Counted from the first letter of the stretch, positions 37,614 through 50,554 are shown. The stretch is DNA of 64,000 nt from Drosophila miranda (GCF_003369915.1 NC_046675.1:8990001-9054000); one strand, 5' to 3'. A program made the numbers and translations. The notes: generated by a model from the sequence alone, not told the origin.

Positions 37614-40600
37614 ATGTTTTCACGACCAAGGTAAGCGCTTTCCAAGACAATGCAAAAAGGACTCGACTCCAGTTACAGTTACACGATTTTGGGAGGATTG
37701 GGGCATTATGCAACATGGCGAGTGGCAGGCACTGCCCCAGCTGTTAGCCCAGTGACCTAGTCGTCGTCGCGGGGCAGACGAGGCAGACGGATGGCCGCCA
37801 AAAGACATCTGCTCTCCACCCCCCCCCCTCTTTGCACAGCTTTCGCTTTCACTCGCACACACATACACTCGTGAGAGCTTACCAAGGGATATACATATGT
37901 ACACATATTCGCACATGGCCTGGCATTGACCCGCTTCGTTTCCTCTCACAGCTGCTGCTGGCTGATCGGACATTCTTTGGCATCCTCCTTTTTACTTTTC
38001 TTCCTCTGCATTGCATAAGATTCGACTGCACTCTACGCTCTTCTTCTCACTCTGTCTATTCCCTGGCAAAAACAGCTGAGAAAAATCAATACCAACAATT
38101 TGGCGACACGACACCTTCACGTTCATGGACATGGATATACATTCAAACGGCTTGTCTGGTCGAAACTGGCAAAAATTCTAAAATTAGTGTGTATACCGAC
38201 AGATGTGTTGGCTTTTTTCTGCTCTTCTGCCTCTTAATGAGGCTGTTGCTGGTGTTTTTGTGCTTTTGTAAGCACTTTTTTTCGTTGCCAAGTTCATCAA
38301 AAAAACACAAAAACAAAATGTTTCTCGCGCTGCGCACCTTCTGTCCTGCTCTCGCCCCCTATCCCCCGAGTGGTCTACTTACCATCTTTTTCTCTGACAG
38401 ACCGTTAGATAGCTGACGCACGCCGAAAATCCAATAAGAGTACGTTGACTCCTGCTCAAGTTCAAACATGGGGGGCTGCGCGGCCGCTTGGTCAGCTGTC
38501 GCTCTCGCCCTACACATCGACAGTGCGTCTATTATATATTCCCACAGCCCTAACACCAGACAAAGTTGAGTAAATTTTTGTATTGTAAAAATACCAGAGG
38601 CCATAGACAGTCTAAGGCTTATAAACCCATAATCTTTAGTCAAGAAACACAAAAGGAAGTAATACAAAAAAAGATTGAGATTAAATCTCTCTATTCTGAG
38701 CCTTTTAGAAAGATTACAACAGATCACTTCCAGGATTTAACCTGTTGATTTATAGAATTATTGAGTGGCAAATTTACTTAATAACAAGGAAAAAAATGTT
38801 TTTTAAAGGGACAATAGTTTTTATGCTATACGATAAAAAAAACCGGACTTTTAAAGGCGTACAGATAGTTGTGGGCCCCACTGTATACACACACACACAC
38901 CTACAGAACCACTCAAAAACATTTTTTGACACGCACTTATTCGTCTTTCGTATTTGGTTTGGATGGAGGCAGATATGCGAAATTGTTTAGCACTCTCTGG
39001 GCTCATGTGAGGGCAGCGATCGTTCTCCACTGACGGAAATGATAGCGTTACCTAAACACATTTGCCCCTGCCTCTGCCGCAGACCTTCCCCTAGCAACTC
39101 TTTCGATAATTATCAGCCCAGAAGCTCTCTCGTCGAGTTACATTACCAGCAGCAGAAGGGGGGCGGCCGACGAGGGGGTACATAGTCTCGTGGCGGCGTC
39201 ATGCGCTTCTGATGTGTACAATATAACGTCACTAACGGGATTCCACTATATCATAAAACTACAACGATCTGGAGAGCATGATTTCATCAATGAACCGTAA
39301 AGGGAAGTTAGTCACACGACTATACATACATACATATGTATGTACATATTTTTTGCTGTTTTGTCACCCTTCTCTCTCTCTCTCTGTCTTTGTCTCTCTG
39401 CAATTAGCGACAACTGTTTAAATAATAATACCAGAAATTGATATGTTATATGTATGTACATACTTTATCGCCATGTTTTTTTGATATCCATCCGTCTATC
39501 TTTCTTATCTCAGGAGAGGAGAAGGGGCTTTCCGCAATGTGACTAAGTTTACCCTCAGTTTTTCGTATTACACCCTTCCAGAAGGTAGTATGATTTTGAT
39601 TACGGCTTTTTAAAGCATAAATGGAATCATTTTCAATAGTATTATTTATACAAGTCTGCCAAAATAACTTCTTTGTTCCTAATAATATTTCAATTGAACT
39701 TTGGAAAATCATCTATATCGAATCATCGAAAACAAGTCTTTATAAGAAAAACTGAATGTTTTTGTGTTATGATTCAAAAAGATTTAATCGTAATCGAACC
39801 TGTAGAAATAGATCCAACACCTTTCATAGCAATCATCGATCTGCAAAGGGTATTAAAAGCTTCTGCATTCAAAGAAAGCATTACTTTTCTTCTGTTATGG
39901 TATGCCCCCATGCGTTGATAAACCAAAAACCAGCTGATAGAGACCTTGAAAATGGTCATTTATATATGTATATATAGATATATGTATATACTTGTATGGC
40001 ATTATATTTGATGTGTACGTGTATTTCTTCCAGTGGCAATGTCAAGAGTGTCATCATCGTCAGTGGGGGGGTTTTAGGATTGCCTTTCTTCAATTGACAA
40101 ACTGATAAATTATGTGCAATTTTCCTCCCCTTTTTCCGTTGCAGTCTGTGTGGAACTTTTGGGAAATTGTGCCGCTGCGGCACTTCCACAACTGCAGCAG
40201 CAGCAGCAGCAGGAACAACCACATCGCCGGCTGTCTCGGCTCTGGCATTGTGCGAGGCCCGTCGGTATCATGAGGTGGTGGGCGACATCATCTGCCCATC
40301 GCAGGTGCGAGGCATCGATCACATCCGTGATCCGCGTCTGAACAAGGTAAAATATCCATTAACAGCCCAAGAGGTACACATTTTAAGCAATATCTTACTA
40401 TTTCCAGGGTCTGGCGTTTACTCTGGAAGAACGCCAAGTTCTGGGCATCCATGGCCTGCAGCCGGCGCGCTTCAAGACGCAGGAAGAGCAGCTACAGCTG
40501 TGCAAAATCGCCGTGAATCGCTACACAGAGCCGCTCAACAAGTATCTGTATCTCAGCGATCTGCACGATCGTAACGAGCGGCTCTTCTTCCGCTTCCTTT

Positions 40601-42341
40601 CCGAGAACATTGAGGATCTAATGCCAATTGTGTATACGCCCACCGTGGGCCTGGCCTGCCAGCGCTTCGGACTGATCTATAGGCGTCCCCACGGCCTGTT
40701 TGTCACCTTCAATGATCGCGGGCACATCTTCGATGTGATGAAGAACTGGCCGGAGCCAAACGTGCGTGCCATTTGCGTGACCGATGGCGAGCGCATCCTT
40801 GGCCTGGGAGATCTTGGTGCCTGCGGCATGGGCATTCCCGTGGGCAAGCTGGCCTTATACACGGCCCTCGCTGGCATCAAGCCGCACCAGTGCCTCCCCA
40901 TTGTGGTTGATGTGGGCACCAACAACATCGACTTGCTGGAGGATCCCCTGTATGTGGGTCTGCGCCAGAAGCGTGTGGTCGGACGCGAGTACGACGACTT
41001 CATCGATGAGTTCATGGAGGCGGTGGTGAAGCGCTACGGGCAGAACACCCTCATCCAGTTCGAGGACTTTGGCAATCACAATGCATTTAGGTTCCTGGAC
41101 AAATACCGCAACAACTACTGCACCTTCAACGACGATATCCAGGGCACAGCCGCCGTGGCTGTGGCTGGATTGTATGCCTCCAAGCGCATCACCGGCAAGT
41201 CCTTCAAGGACTACACCTTCCTGTTTGCCGGCGCCGGTGAGGCTGCCATCGGTATTGCCGATCTAGTCGTCAAGGCCATGGTGGCCGAGGGCGTGCCCAT
41301 CGAAGAGGCTTACCATAAGATCTACATGGTAGATATTGACGGTCTGCTGACCACCACCCGCAAAGTGGGCAACCTGGAGGGTCATAAAGTGAACTATGCC
41401 AAGGACATTGAACCCATGGCGGATCTCGAGCAGATAGTATCGGCCATTAAGCCAAATGTAAGTGGAAATCCTCAGGAAACCTGTTGACATTTTGCTGACA
41501 TACGACTGTTTTTCTTTTGGCAGGTGCTCGTTGGCGCATCGGCCTGTCCCGGCCTGTTTACGCCCAAGATCCTACGCACCATGGCGGACCACAACGATAG
41601 GCCCGTGATATTCGCCCTCTCCAATCCCACCAGCAAGGCGGAATGCACCGCCGACGAGGCATACCATAACACGGATGTAAGAATCAGCAAAGTCCTTGCC
41701 TATGCGTTTTTATTTATAAATTGTTTCGTTCATAGGCTCGCGTGATCTTCTCGTCGGGCTCGCCCTTCCCACCGGTCAAAGTGGGCGATAAGACGTACTA
41801 TCCGGGCCAGGGCAACAATGCTTATATATTCCCGGGCGTCGGTCTGGGCGTTATCTGCACGGGCACGCATCACATACCCGATGACATGTTCCTGATTGCC
41901 GCCCAGGAGTTGGCCAACTTTACGGAGTCCAGCGACATTGAGCGCGGCTCCCTGTACCCGCCGCTGGAGAACATCCGTGATGTGTCCATGAACATTGCCA
42001 TTGGTGTGACCAAGTGTGCCTACGACAAGGGTAAGAATCGGGTCTGATCCCTAAATATTCCATACTATGATTGCATTACATGTTTTCTTTTTGTGGTTAG
42101 GTCTGGCATCCACCTATCCGGAGCCGCAGGACAAGCGCAAGTGGCTGGAGGATCAGCTGTATAATTTCAACTATGAGTGCTCGATGCCCGTGACCTGGAC
42201 CTGGCCGCGCATGCCCTACATTAAGACTCGTGAATTAGTGCCCACCAAGCTCTATGGAAAAAAAAGTGATTACTAATTTTGATTTCTCTCTTTCATTCTG
42301 TTCCAGGCGAAGAAAGCCCGCTCATTGCCGCCATCAAATAA
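37614..42341 (+). CDS. Men-b: NADP-dependent malic enzyme, mitochondrial type
   Basis: Exons 37614..37630, 40145..40346, 40408..41457, 41524..41676, 41736..42030, 42101..42265, 42307..42341; 638 aa. It catalyses oxidative decarboxylation of malate to pyruvate with NADPH. The N-terminus [18 protein letters not shown] is basic and Cys-rich, suiting a mitochondrial presequence. Visible family motifs are [28 protein letters not shown], the metal-site block [17 protein letters not shown] with FNDDIQGTA, the nucleotide-binding [16 protein letters not shown], and [17 protein letters not shown]. The first exon is 17 nt of coding sequence, 2.5 kb upstream of exon 2. The last 41-bp intron is near the minimum size; retention would end the protein at 42276 (630 aa). 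Identity with Men-b rather than Men rests on the neighbours and mitochondrial N-terminus. Confidence 0.92.
37631..40144 (+). other. Men-b: Men-b intron 1, no supported gene
   Basis: The 2.5 kb intron has short unsupported open frames on both strands. It contains CA and CT runs (38888-38902, 39371-39390), a palindromic ATACATACATATGTATGT near 39323, and an AT run near 39960. Nothing else recognisable was seen. Confidence 0.6.
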
Positions 42342-43767
42342 GCAAGCGTTCAAGTTCAAGCGTGTTGGCACTACCTACTCTATGTTTTTGCATCTCCTAA
42401 TCCACTTCTACTACTACTACTCGTACTTCCAAGCGTTCGTTCACCATCCAGCACCAAATCAAACCAAACCAAACCCAACCAATCAAGCAATCAACCAATC
42501 TACTAACCAAAAGCTACTACATCTAGAACACACAAAAAATTTCAACTGCTATTCTATATATATGTTCTGCGATTGATTCGTTTGCCTCCGTTTGCCAACC
42601 AACCAGCCACCGTTATGGTTCTACGGTTCTATCACTACGGCTGCTCCCCATTTGGTGACCCCCGCCCGACGAGAGCACTCTTTGTTAATAATATCGCACC
42701 TGCTAAAACGAAAGAAAGCGTTGAGTCATATTACAAGTAGAAATTCGAGCGACGGTCGCAACGGAATAATCGTTATATGTGTTTTTCAATGTTTCTTATA
42801 TATAATAGTATTATATATGTATGTTATGATATAGTTTTTAGTTTTGTATAAATTACAATGTTTATTGTTTTGTGATCGATAACAATGACTGCGACGATGA
42901 CGATGACTATTACGTTGACGGTGACTCTGAAAAATGCAGTATTCCTATTCTATTAATTCTACTACTAAATGTATTTGCTATGTGCTATGCTTTTGATTTG
43001 CTAATCCTAACCGCAATACTCTTTCTCTCTCTCTCGGCTTTCGCTTGCCCTTTGAATGTCCCGCTCTCCCTCTCTCTCTTGCTGATCTGTTACTAACTCT
43101 GAAGGCGGCATCAAGCGAACAGCTACTTATATATATATATCAAATATTTATATCAAAACCACTGCTTACTCATAACAATCTCACCCACAACTAATAACTG
43201 AGAGATTCGACAATTGTTTGATTGATCTATTGCTATGTTTCCCTTTCGTTGCCATACAGAAAGCGAAGAGATTCTATAAATTATACAACCAAACCCCCAA
43301 GCAAGCAATGAACCAACCAACCCACTACCAACACGACCGCCTAGAACAATTGGCCAAACAGACAGCAAGCTAAACAGCTCCGAGAACTGGTGAGAGCACA
43401 AGCCCCCTAAAAAGACCCCAAAAAGTAAAGCAACTAATTTGCAGCTGTTAATATCCGTTTAGAACACCCAACTAAGATATAGAGACTATGATTCGTGTTT
43501 TGTTTAGTTGTCCCACGTGTATCCTGTGTGGGATATCCGTGCGGGCATACATATATCGATTATGTTTGTTGTTGAGCCATGTCTGATATTTATTAACGCA
43601 GTTAAGCAGCTTTTGTTATAATTTATTGTTACACAAGGTCAGCCTAAATGTACTACTACTCGTACTATCAATGATATAATATAGAGAAACCCCCATCCCC
43701 CAATCGATCGGACCGATTCAGCCACTGTACAATTGACTAGATTTGATGATGTGCTATAAACAATAAA
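42342..43767 (+). other. Men-b: Men-b 3' UTR
   Basis: There is no coding potential. An AATAAA is at 43762-43767 in the text CTATAAACAATAAAAATT, preceded by about 1.4 kb rich in CAACCAA and CTCTCT simple sequence. No earlier strong AATAAA was seen, so a long 3' UTR is likely. Confidence 0.55.
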
Positions 43768-44240
43768 AATTAAACAACAGAAATCAACTATGGATATTTT
43801 AATATAGAGTGAAGGTTAACACTCTTCAAGCCAGCTTTCCGAGCTGAGAGTCGAGCTCAAATGTGGCTTAAGTTTACTCTTCGATTTGCAGGAATATATT
43901 TTGTATATGCCCTTTTCTTATAGTAGGAATCCTTCATTTAATGAACCATTTCTCTATAATCTTGAGTGAAATGGAATACTCTCGACGTTGGAGCTTTGAT
44001 AGGGCAGCTTTCAGAGCGGAGAACCAATGTGTCGACAATACAAGTTCTGAGACAAAAGCTTAGTTTTATAAAGTCGCTTTGTTTTCGTCGCATTTGGATA
44101 TTTCCATATATTGTTATATTTATTCTTGACCACAAAGAGAGCAAATCTCGTGCTAACAATGGAGATCTCCTAATGATCGGAGAGATGTCCACGCTTATAG
44201 ATCTGGTTCTCTCTCAGAGATTGCTATTCGGAGTGTATTT

Positions 44241-44399
44241 CTGAGACATATAACCTGAGCTCTGAGTGGATCTCTGAGACATAAAACCTGAGCTCTGACT
44301 GGATCTCTGAGCCATGAAACCTGAGCTGTGAGTGGATTTTTTAGGCGCTCAACCTGAGTTCTGAGTGGATTTCTCAGGCATAAAACTTGAGCTCTGAGA
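44241..44399 (+). repeat. 33-bp tandem repeat upstream of grass
   Basis: Four complete units and a partial one follow the pattern CTGAGACATAAAACCTGAGC plus TCTGAGTGGATCT. Units 1 and 2 (44241-44273, 44274-44306) are almost identical; later units are diverged. The array ends 95 bp before the grass start codon, so it lies in the promoter or 5' UTR. Confidence 0.85.
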
Positions 44400-44494
44400 T
44401 CAGCAGCTGCCAGTCGAGATTTGAGCGTCAGATTGAGAAGTTTTCAGCATTGGACTACTACAGGTTTCGGCTACGTTTCGATCAGTTCTCTGAA

Positions 44495-45936
44495 ATGATA
44501 AGCAGATGCTTTGTCGTTGTCTATGGCATTGCCCTCGTGTTCGGTGTGCAGGCCGCTGGAGCAGGTTCGAGGAATGAATTTGCAAGCCTATTGCCTTTAG
44601 CTAACATTGAAACACAATCTACAGACTATGCCGATGACTGCACTACACCCAATGGGGAGTCGGGTCAGTGCATGCCCTTCTCCTCGTGCAAGGACATTGA
44701 GGAACGGCTGACGGAGAGCCAGACGTCGGGCCAGAGTGTGCCAGCCGATTATGCCAGCTATCTACAGAAGGCTTCCTGCGGGGAAATTAACAGTGTGGTA
44801 AGCCATCCCACAGCAAAGATCTGATGCAAGACCTTATCCGACCCGATCCTATGTGATTTTTCAGCGCCACTTTTGCTGTCCTGCTGCCCAGATCCAGCAC
44901 AACTCCAAGGTGATGGCTCTGTTCAAGAACGAGACCTTCGACTGTGGCAACTTTCTGAGCCAGCGTGTGGCCAATGGCTACGAGGTGAAGCTGTCGTCCA
45001 GGCCCTGGATGGCCCTGCTGCGCTACCAGCAATTCGGGGAGCCGCGTTTCCTTTGCGGCGGTGCCCTCATCTCAGAGCGTAGGTCCCCTCAAAGAGATCA
45101 CTTTTTATTACCTGAAATTCATGATTAAATTTCTTTATAGGCTATATACTGACTGCTGCTCATTGTGTGCATGGACTCCAGGATGATCTGTAAGACAAAA
45201 ATATGAATATCTATGGTTGTTCCTATTTAATGTGTTGCCTTTCTCTGCTCTAGCGATGAGATACGACTGGGAGAGCATCGCATTTCAACGGAGGAGGACT
45301 GCAGACAGCAGGGACGCAAGAAGAAGTGTGCGCCGCCTGTTGTGGATGTGGGCATTGAGAAGTACATCATCCACGAGCACTATGATGCCCGCCAGATCAT
45401 GAACGACATTGCCCTGCTGCGATTGAAGAGAAACGTTCCTTTCCAGAGTAAGTCCTCAATCGATCAACCACCCACCCATCCTTGGCTTCAACATCTCTCT
45501 TCGTTTCCCAGAGCACATCAAACCGATCTGCCTGCCGATTACAGATGAACTGAAGCAGCAGGCGGAGCAGATCAACACCTACTTTGTGACCGGCTGGGGC
45601 ACCACGGAGAATGGCTCCTCCTCCGATGTCCTGCTCCAGGCGAATGTGCCCCTCCAGCCACGTTCGGCCTGCTCCCAGGCTTTCCGTCGCTCGGTGCCCC
45701 TAACGCAGCTGTGCGTCGGCGGCGGTGATCTCCAGGACTCGTGCAAGGGCGACTCTGGTGGCCCCCTGCAGGCGCCCTCCCGCTATCTGGGAGAGTTTGC
45801 CCCTCGCATGGTGGAGTTTGGTATCGTCAGCCAGGGTGTCGTCTCCTGCGGCCAAGTGAGTCTTCCCGGCCTCTACACGAATGTCGGCGAGTATGTCCAA
45901 TGGATAACAGACACCATGGCAAGCCACGGCCTGTAA
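44495..45936 (+). CDS. grass: Clip-domain serine protease Grass (Toll pathway)
   Basis: Five exons: 44495..44797, 44865..45078, 45141..45189, 45254..45447, 45512..45936; 394 aa. A secreted zymogen that, in D. melanogaster, relays ModSP to SPE in Toll activation. Signal peptide is at about 1-24 (MISRCFVVVYGIALVFGVQA). The clip domain with six Cys runs from CTTPNGESGQC to HFCCP. Activation should occur at R135|V136 in LSQRVANG. The triad is H180 (LTAAHC), D240 (DIALL) and S335 (GDSGGP), and an Asp six residues before the Ser predicts trypsin-like specificity. Residues between the signal peptide and clip domain (SRNEFASLLPLANIE) seem extra compared with my recollection of the D. melanogaster protein. 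An upstream in-frame ATG exists in the repeat region, but the signal peptide favours 44495. Confidence 0.93.
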
Positions 45937-47684
45937 GAGAATCGATGCACGGCAATAGAGAGAATGATCTACACCCAATATTATTGTGTATTTAAGTAAT
46001 TAGGAAACCCAAATATAATTATATTATATTCATATTCGTAAACTTATTCACAAGTTTGTGGTTTTAATGGGGGATTGTTGAGATGGGATGTGGTTTTTAA
46101 TTAAATTTAAACCATAAACCATCTATATGTACCTATACCTCCAGATTTTGGAATGCTATTTTATAGATATATATTATGTATAAAGAATAAACATGAGTGC
46201 AAACTGTCAAAACCTTTGATTTCATGATTGCTCGCGTTGTTTCCGAGTATTTTATATTTAGAGATACGTTTTTCTTAGAAAAACAATAAAATGAGTGCCC
46301 CATATTTTAACAGTAATTTTTTGAGCAGAGCAAGTCTTTATCTCTAGTTCCCATTCGTATCTTTAATATAAAGATAAAAATTGGCAACGCGACTTTTCTA
46401 GTGAATCATTAATATATATTTGATCATTATTCCATGGTTATCGCTTAGTTACTAACAAAGATTATTGCATATCCGGTTAATAATTTCTCATTATTTATGA
46501 ATATTGATATATCAGTATTATAAGGCAACGAGGCGTATAGTATAGTATAGTTAGTATAGTACTTATGCTGAGGGTAAAGTGCTATTCATTAAATCAGAGA
46601 TTGTCCAACTTCAATAATGGCCAGACACCGCCTATTAACGGGGATATACACAATCTAATTATGTACTGTACGATTAGATTATATATTTATTGATTGAACC
46701 CTTACTTACCGTGGGCCATTCCGACCTATCCTAATGGGAGCGTCCCAGCCCAACCCAACACGGCCTGACAGCTGACAATAGTAGAAGGATTGTTTTATTG
46801 GCAAACCACAACGTTTGGGGGATTTTTTTGTGTGTTCCACGCATTTGCGAATTAAGCGTTTGATATTCCATAGCCATAGCCTCTTGGGGTTTTCAGATCT
46901 GGAAATTCCATGTTACACATACGAGTACGAGCATCCAAAAGAACGAGTTTTGAAGGCAGCACACACAGACAACCCGAGTACCTGGCTGTCTGTGTGTCCG
47001 TCCTCCCATGGGGCGTGTGAGTGGGAAGCTTGCGATAGAAATTACATTTAGAAAACGTTTTAATTCAACGTCGGGAAAAAAGTACCGATTATAATGGGTG
47101 TTTCGCCCATCTGTTCGATACAACTACGACTACGGCTTCGGTTCTCTCGCGACGCGTGCCAGTGAGAGAGAGAGTCATAGAGAAAACTTTCTAGAATAGT
47201 TCAAGTGCTAGGGAGAGTGATCGGTGTTCGATGGGGGGTTTCCTGGAATTTAATCGCTTTTCCCACGGTGGTAGCGATAGCCGAGTCGAGGCACTATCTC
47301 AAGTGTGGAAGCTAATCTGAGCCCAGATCTGGGGCGTTAACACAGGCAGAGGCACTCAGCCACTGTAAGCCGTAAACCTGTTGGCTATACGAACTGGGGA
47401 TTGCGCGGGGCAATTATGCATTCTGGATTGGCGCTTCCCCCGAGCACACGGTCCAGACGATCTCCGAGCGATGAGAGCGATACAAAAGCTCGGCTCACGA
47501 CGATCTGCGGCTCATTCCACATTGATCGGCTGAGCGCGCATGTTGGACATTATTATCCACCAGTAGTCTCGTATCCACTATAAATATATATCCGACTTGA
47601 GACTGGTTTCTGTTCTTCAACCAAGCGGCAGCAGATAGACCGACTGACCCCATAGCAAATCTCACTCACAGATAACGGAACAGG
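45937..47684. other. Spacer between grass and CG5909-type protease
   Basis: The 1.75 kb hold no supported gene. AATAAA is at 46186-46191, a likely grass 3' end 250 nt after the stop. A TATAAATA box is at 47579-47586. A GGGGGATTTTTT near 46815 and GGGGATTG near 47397 resemble NF-kB/Rel half sites, which would suit an immune gene, but short G/T motifs like these are weak evidence. Confidence 0.5.
47579..47586 (+). promoter_or_regulatory. TATA box of CG5909-type protease gene
   Basis: TATAAATA lies 99 bp before the start codon, which leaves room for a 5' UTR of about 70 nt. It is the clearest TATA box in the window. Confidence 0.65.
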
Positions 47685-49049
47685 ATGGGTACCATATTCA
47701 CATTCAGCCTAAGCTTGAGCTTCATCTTGCTGATTGTCGTCTGGCCGGAGCTGGTGCTAACACGTAAGTGCTCAGAGAGGTTAGAGGTCGTCTGGAATGG
47801 GCGTGACCGGAAGTTTCGTTTACTTTCAGAGAGCAGTTGCGTCACACCTGTGGGGGTCGCGGGCCTGTGTGTGCCATCGCAGGAGTGCGGCTTTGTGAAG
47901 CAGCTAATCGACATTTACGGCCGGAATATACCACGACGCGTGCAGAACCAAATGCGGCAGATGCAGTGCACCGGGGAGACTGATGTAAGTCCAGGAAAAA
48001 CATTCAAAAATTGAGAACTCCCACTTTAATCCCTTGGGTTTCTGCAGGAATTCCATTTATGCTGCCCTGGCGAGACTAGTACACGCTCTGAACAGAGTGA
48101 ACCAAGGCCCACCGCCACGAAGACGGTGCGGGCTGTCTCCGACAACCTGAACCGCATCGATCCGCAGGGCTATCGGCTGCTCGACTCTGTCACCCAATGC
48201 GGCAACAGGGGCAATCCCAAGGTGAGTGGCGGCCGCAACTCAAAGCCCGGAGAGTTTCCCTGGGTGGCGCTGCTCAAGTACGAGACCTCCGGACGTCAGT
48301 TCCTGTGCGGCGGCAGCCTGATCACCGATCGCTTCATCCTCACCGCTGCCCATTGCATCGTGCAACAGCCTCCACTGTAAGTTCGAGACTCGAAACGACA
48401 ATCGGATTCAATTCTTTAACCCCAAATCCCCAATTGCAGGCTTGGAGTGCGTCTGGGAGAGCACGATCTGGCCCATGAGCAGGATTGTACGTATTTGGGT
48501 GGAGTTCATAGGGTGTGCCAGCCGCCCTACGAGGAGTTTGGCGTCAACGATGTCCGCGTCCATCCCGGCTATACGCATGGATCGATCAACAATGACATTG
48601 CCCTGATCAAGCTGGATCGAAACGTGGTCCTGCCCAAGTCGCACATTGCACCCATTTGCCTGCCCATCGACGATAAGTCCAAGGAACTGGCCCACGATCA
48701 GAGCTTTCTGATTGCCGGCTGGGGTCGCACGGACAAGGAGGACGCTGCCTCCATACAGCAGCGGGCTCTGATCACCCGCAAGGATGTCTCCGTTTGCAGC
48801 AGCTACTACAGCAATGCCCCCGTCAATGAGAACCATATCTGCGCCACCGGCTCTGGCATCGCACACACCTGCCGCGGCGACTCCGGCGGGCCGCTGTTCT
48901 TCAAGCACCGCTTCAAGCAGAACTACCGCTTCGTCCAGTACGGCGTCATCTCGTTTGGCGGCCAGCGGTGTGGCAGCAACAGGAACCAGCCCGGCGTGTT
49001 TGCCAACATCATCGACATGTTACCATGGATAACGCAGAACCTATACTAA
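47685..49049 (+). CDS. Clip-domain serine protease, CG5909 type
   Basis: Four exons: 47685..47763, 47830..47984, 48048..48376, 48440..49049; 390 aa. Signal peptide at 1-26 (MGTIFTFSLSLSFILLIVVW). The clip domain from SSCVTPVG to HLCCPGE has six Cys. The linking Cys is in VTQCGN and the predicted cleavage site is K136|V137 (GNPKVSGG). The triad is H180, D240 and S336 (RGDSGGP). The residue six before the catalytic Ser is His330 (IAHTCRGDSGGP), where trypsin-like enzymes have Asp, so the S1 pocket is unusual. It directly follows grass in the same orientation and is probably the ortholog of CG5909, whose role is less known. AATAAA at 49164-49169. Confidence 0.9.
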
Positions 49050-50554
49050 TACTGTGCTCCCTGAATGGCAGACCCTAAAGAATACCGTCCACCCCTCTAT
49101 TTCGCATTATTTATGTCCGTAGCTTTAACAGCCTTTTGCCATAGATACTTATAGATTTTTGTAAATAAAGTATGTATATATAATATATGGATCATACTTC
49201 AATTGAAAGGTTCTTAGAATGGGTTTTCTGGTTCATATCTTGAGGTTTTTGTTGAATAATGGATATATTCCTTATGATTCTTGGGTTCCCTTAGGAAATT
49301 TACATTGGTTTTAGATCAATGAGTCGTTCTATTGGTTATTACTTTTAGAGATTTCCTTAGTATATAATATATAAATGTATATACATATGATACTTACAGA
49401 ATTATTCAATTGTTGGATGTTGTTATGATGTTTATATCTTGAGGTTTATTGAAATATATTTTAAGCATGAATGAAGGGATATTCTTTATTTTTCTTAGGA
49501 CCCCATAAGAGGTTTAGTTTTATGTTTGAATTTCTGTTGAAGCTCTGACGCAGTTCCAATCTTCACATCTATGGGAATCTCGAGACAATTAGTGTTTACG
49601 TGAAAGTACATGATGAGTTGCTTTCGTAGTTTTTTTTTTTTAGGGAATAATTCACAAATTTAATTGGCTTGAAATTTACCCAAGCCTAGACCTGACTCAT
49701 GTGGAGATATGAAGATATGATGTGCCGTGAGTTCAAGGCTTTGTCTGTGGAACCCAGATGGGAATCACTTACGGGGGCGATCGAAAATGAAACCGCAGTG
49801 ATAATTGATCGGTTCCAGCTCCTTGCGATGATTGAGTCATATGTAGTTTTGAACGACAGGAGCTTAGTTTTGCGGTCAAGTGAGTCATTCTTCATCGCGT
49901 GCCCCTGAACCCATATATCTATGTGTATCGTGGATCATGCAACACAAACGTGATTTCCCAGAACGACCTAAAGAATTACATGAAGTTCTGACAGCAACTC
50001 AGGGATTTCTTTCCTATATTGTTCTCTTATCTCTTTATTATCATGCAATTTAGTATAGATACGAATTCTTGAGCACTGAGTCACAATGAAAGAAGAATAA
50101 AACAAGTCGATTGGTATGCTATAATTTGCGGTTAGCAATAAACTGCATGAGACTAAATCTTGGCACTAAAACCTAATCTTAATACTAGTATAACAATTAC
50201 GGAATGGGGAAAGCCCAGAAGAATTAATCTATTTAATTCTTAAAGCAAAATGATTAATAGCCTTGCTGACCTACGAATTTGATATGTTCAAATATGATTT
50301 ATACTATATACGTACGAGTATACTATATATGGCATTATATGCTAGTCATTCGACCCGTCTTTGAACTAAATCCATGGAAATAAACCAGGGTAGTTCTGCT
50401 TTTCTAATGTAGGACACGCACTGGAACAAAGGATTGATGGATATCCGACACTGAAATCGGTTCTATTGTTCCAAAGGTCACGCCGCAAAAGCTCTCTCAA
50501 CAGTACTTCCTGGGGCAACAGTTTGGTTTGTATTTTTCCGCTGGACGGTGCATA
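49050..50554. other. Spacer, no supported gene
   Basis: The 1.5 kb contain the protease 3' UTR (AATAAA at 49164-49169) and AT-rich sequence. Short open frames near 49690-49908 on both strands have no family signature. The last 120 bp remain open in frame with the ppk start, so a missing upstream ppk exon could lie here. Confidence 0.5.

Noticed and set aside
39446-39977. Minus 88-aa and plus 81-aa frames in Men-b intron 1
   Set aside because: No transposase or other signature that I can support; possible old transposon remains but not provable by eye.
46810-46830. Candidate Rel/NF-kB site near the protease genes
   Set aside because: Single degenerate G/T match far from the TATA box; kept only as a remark, not as a feature.
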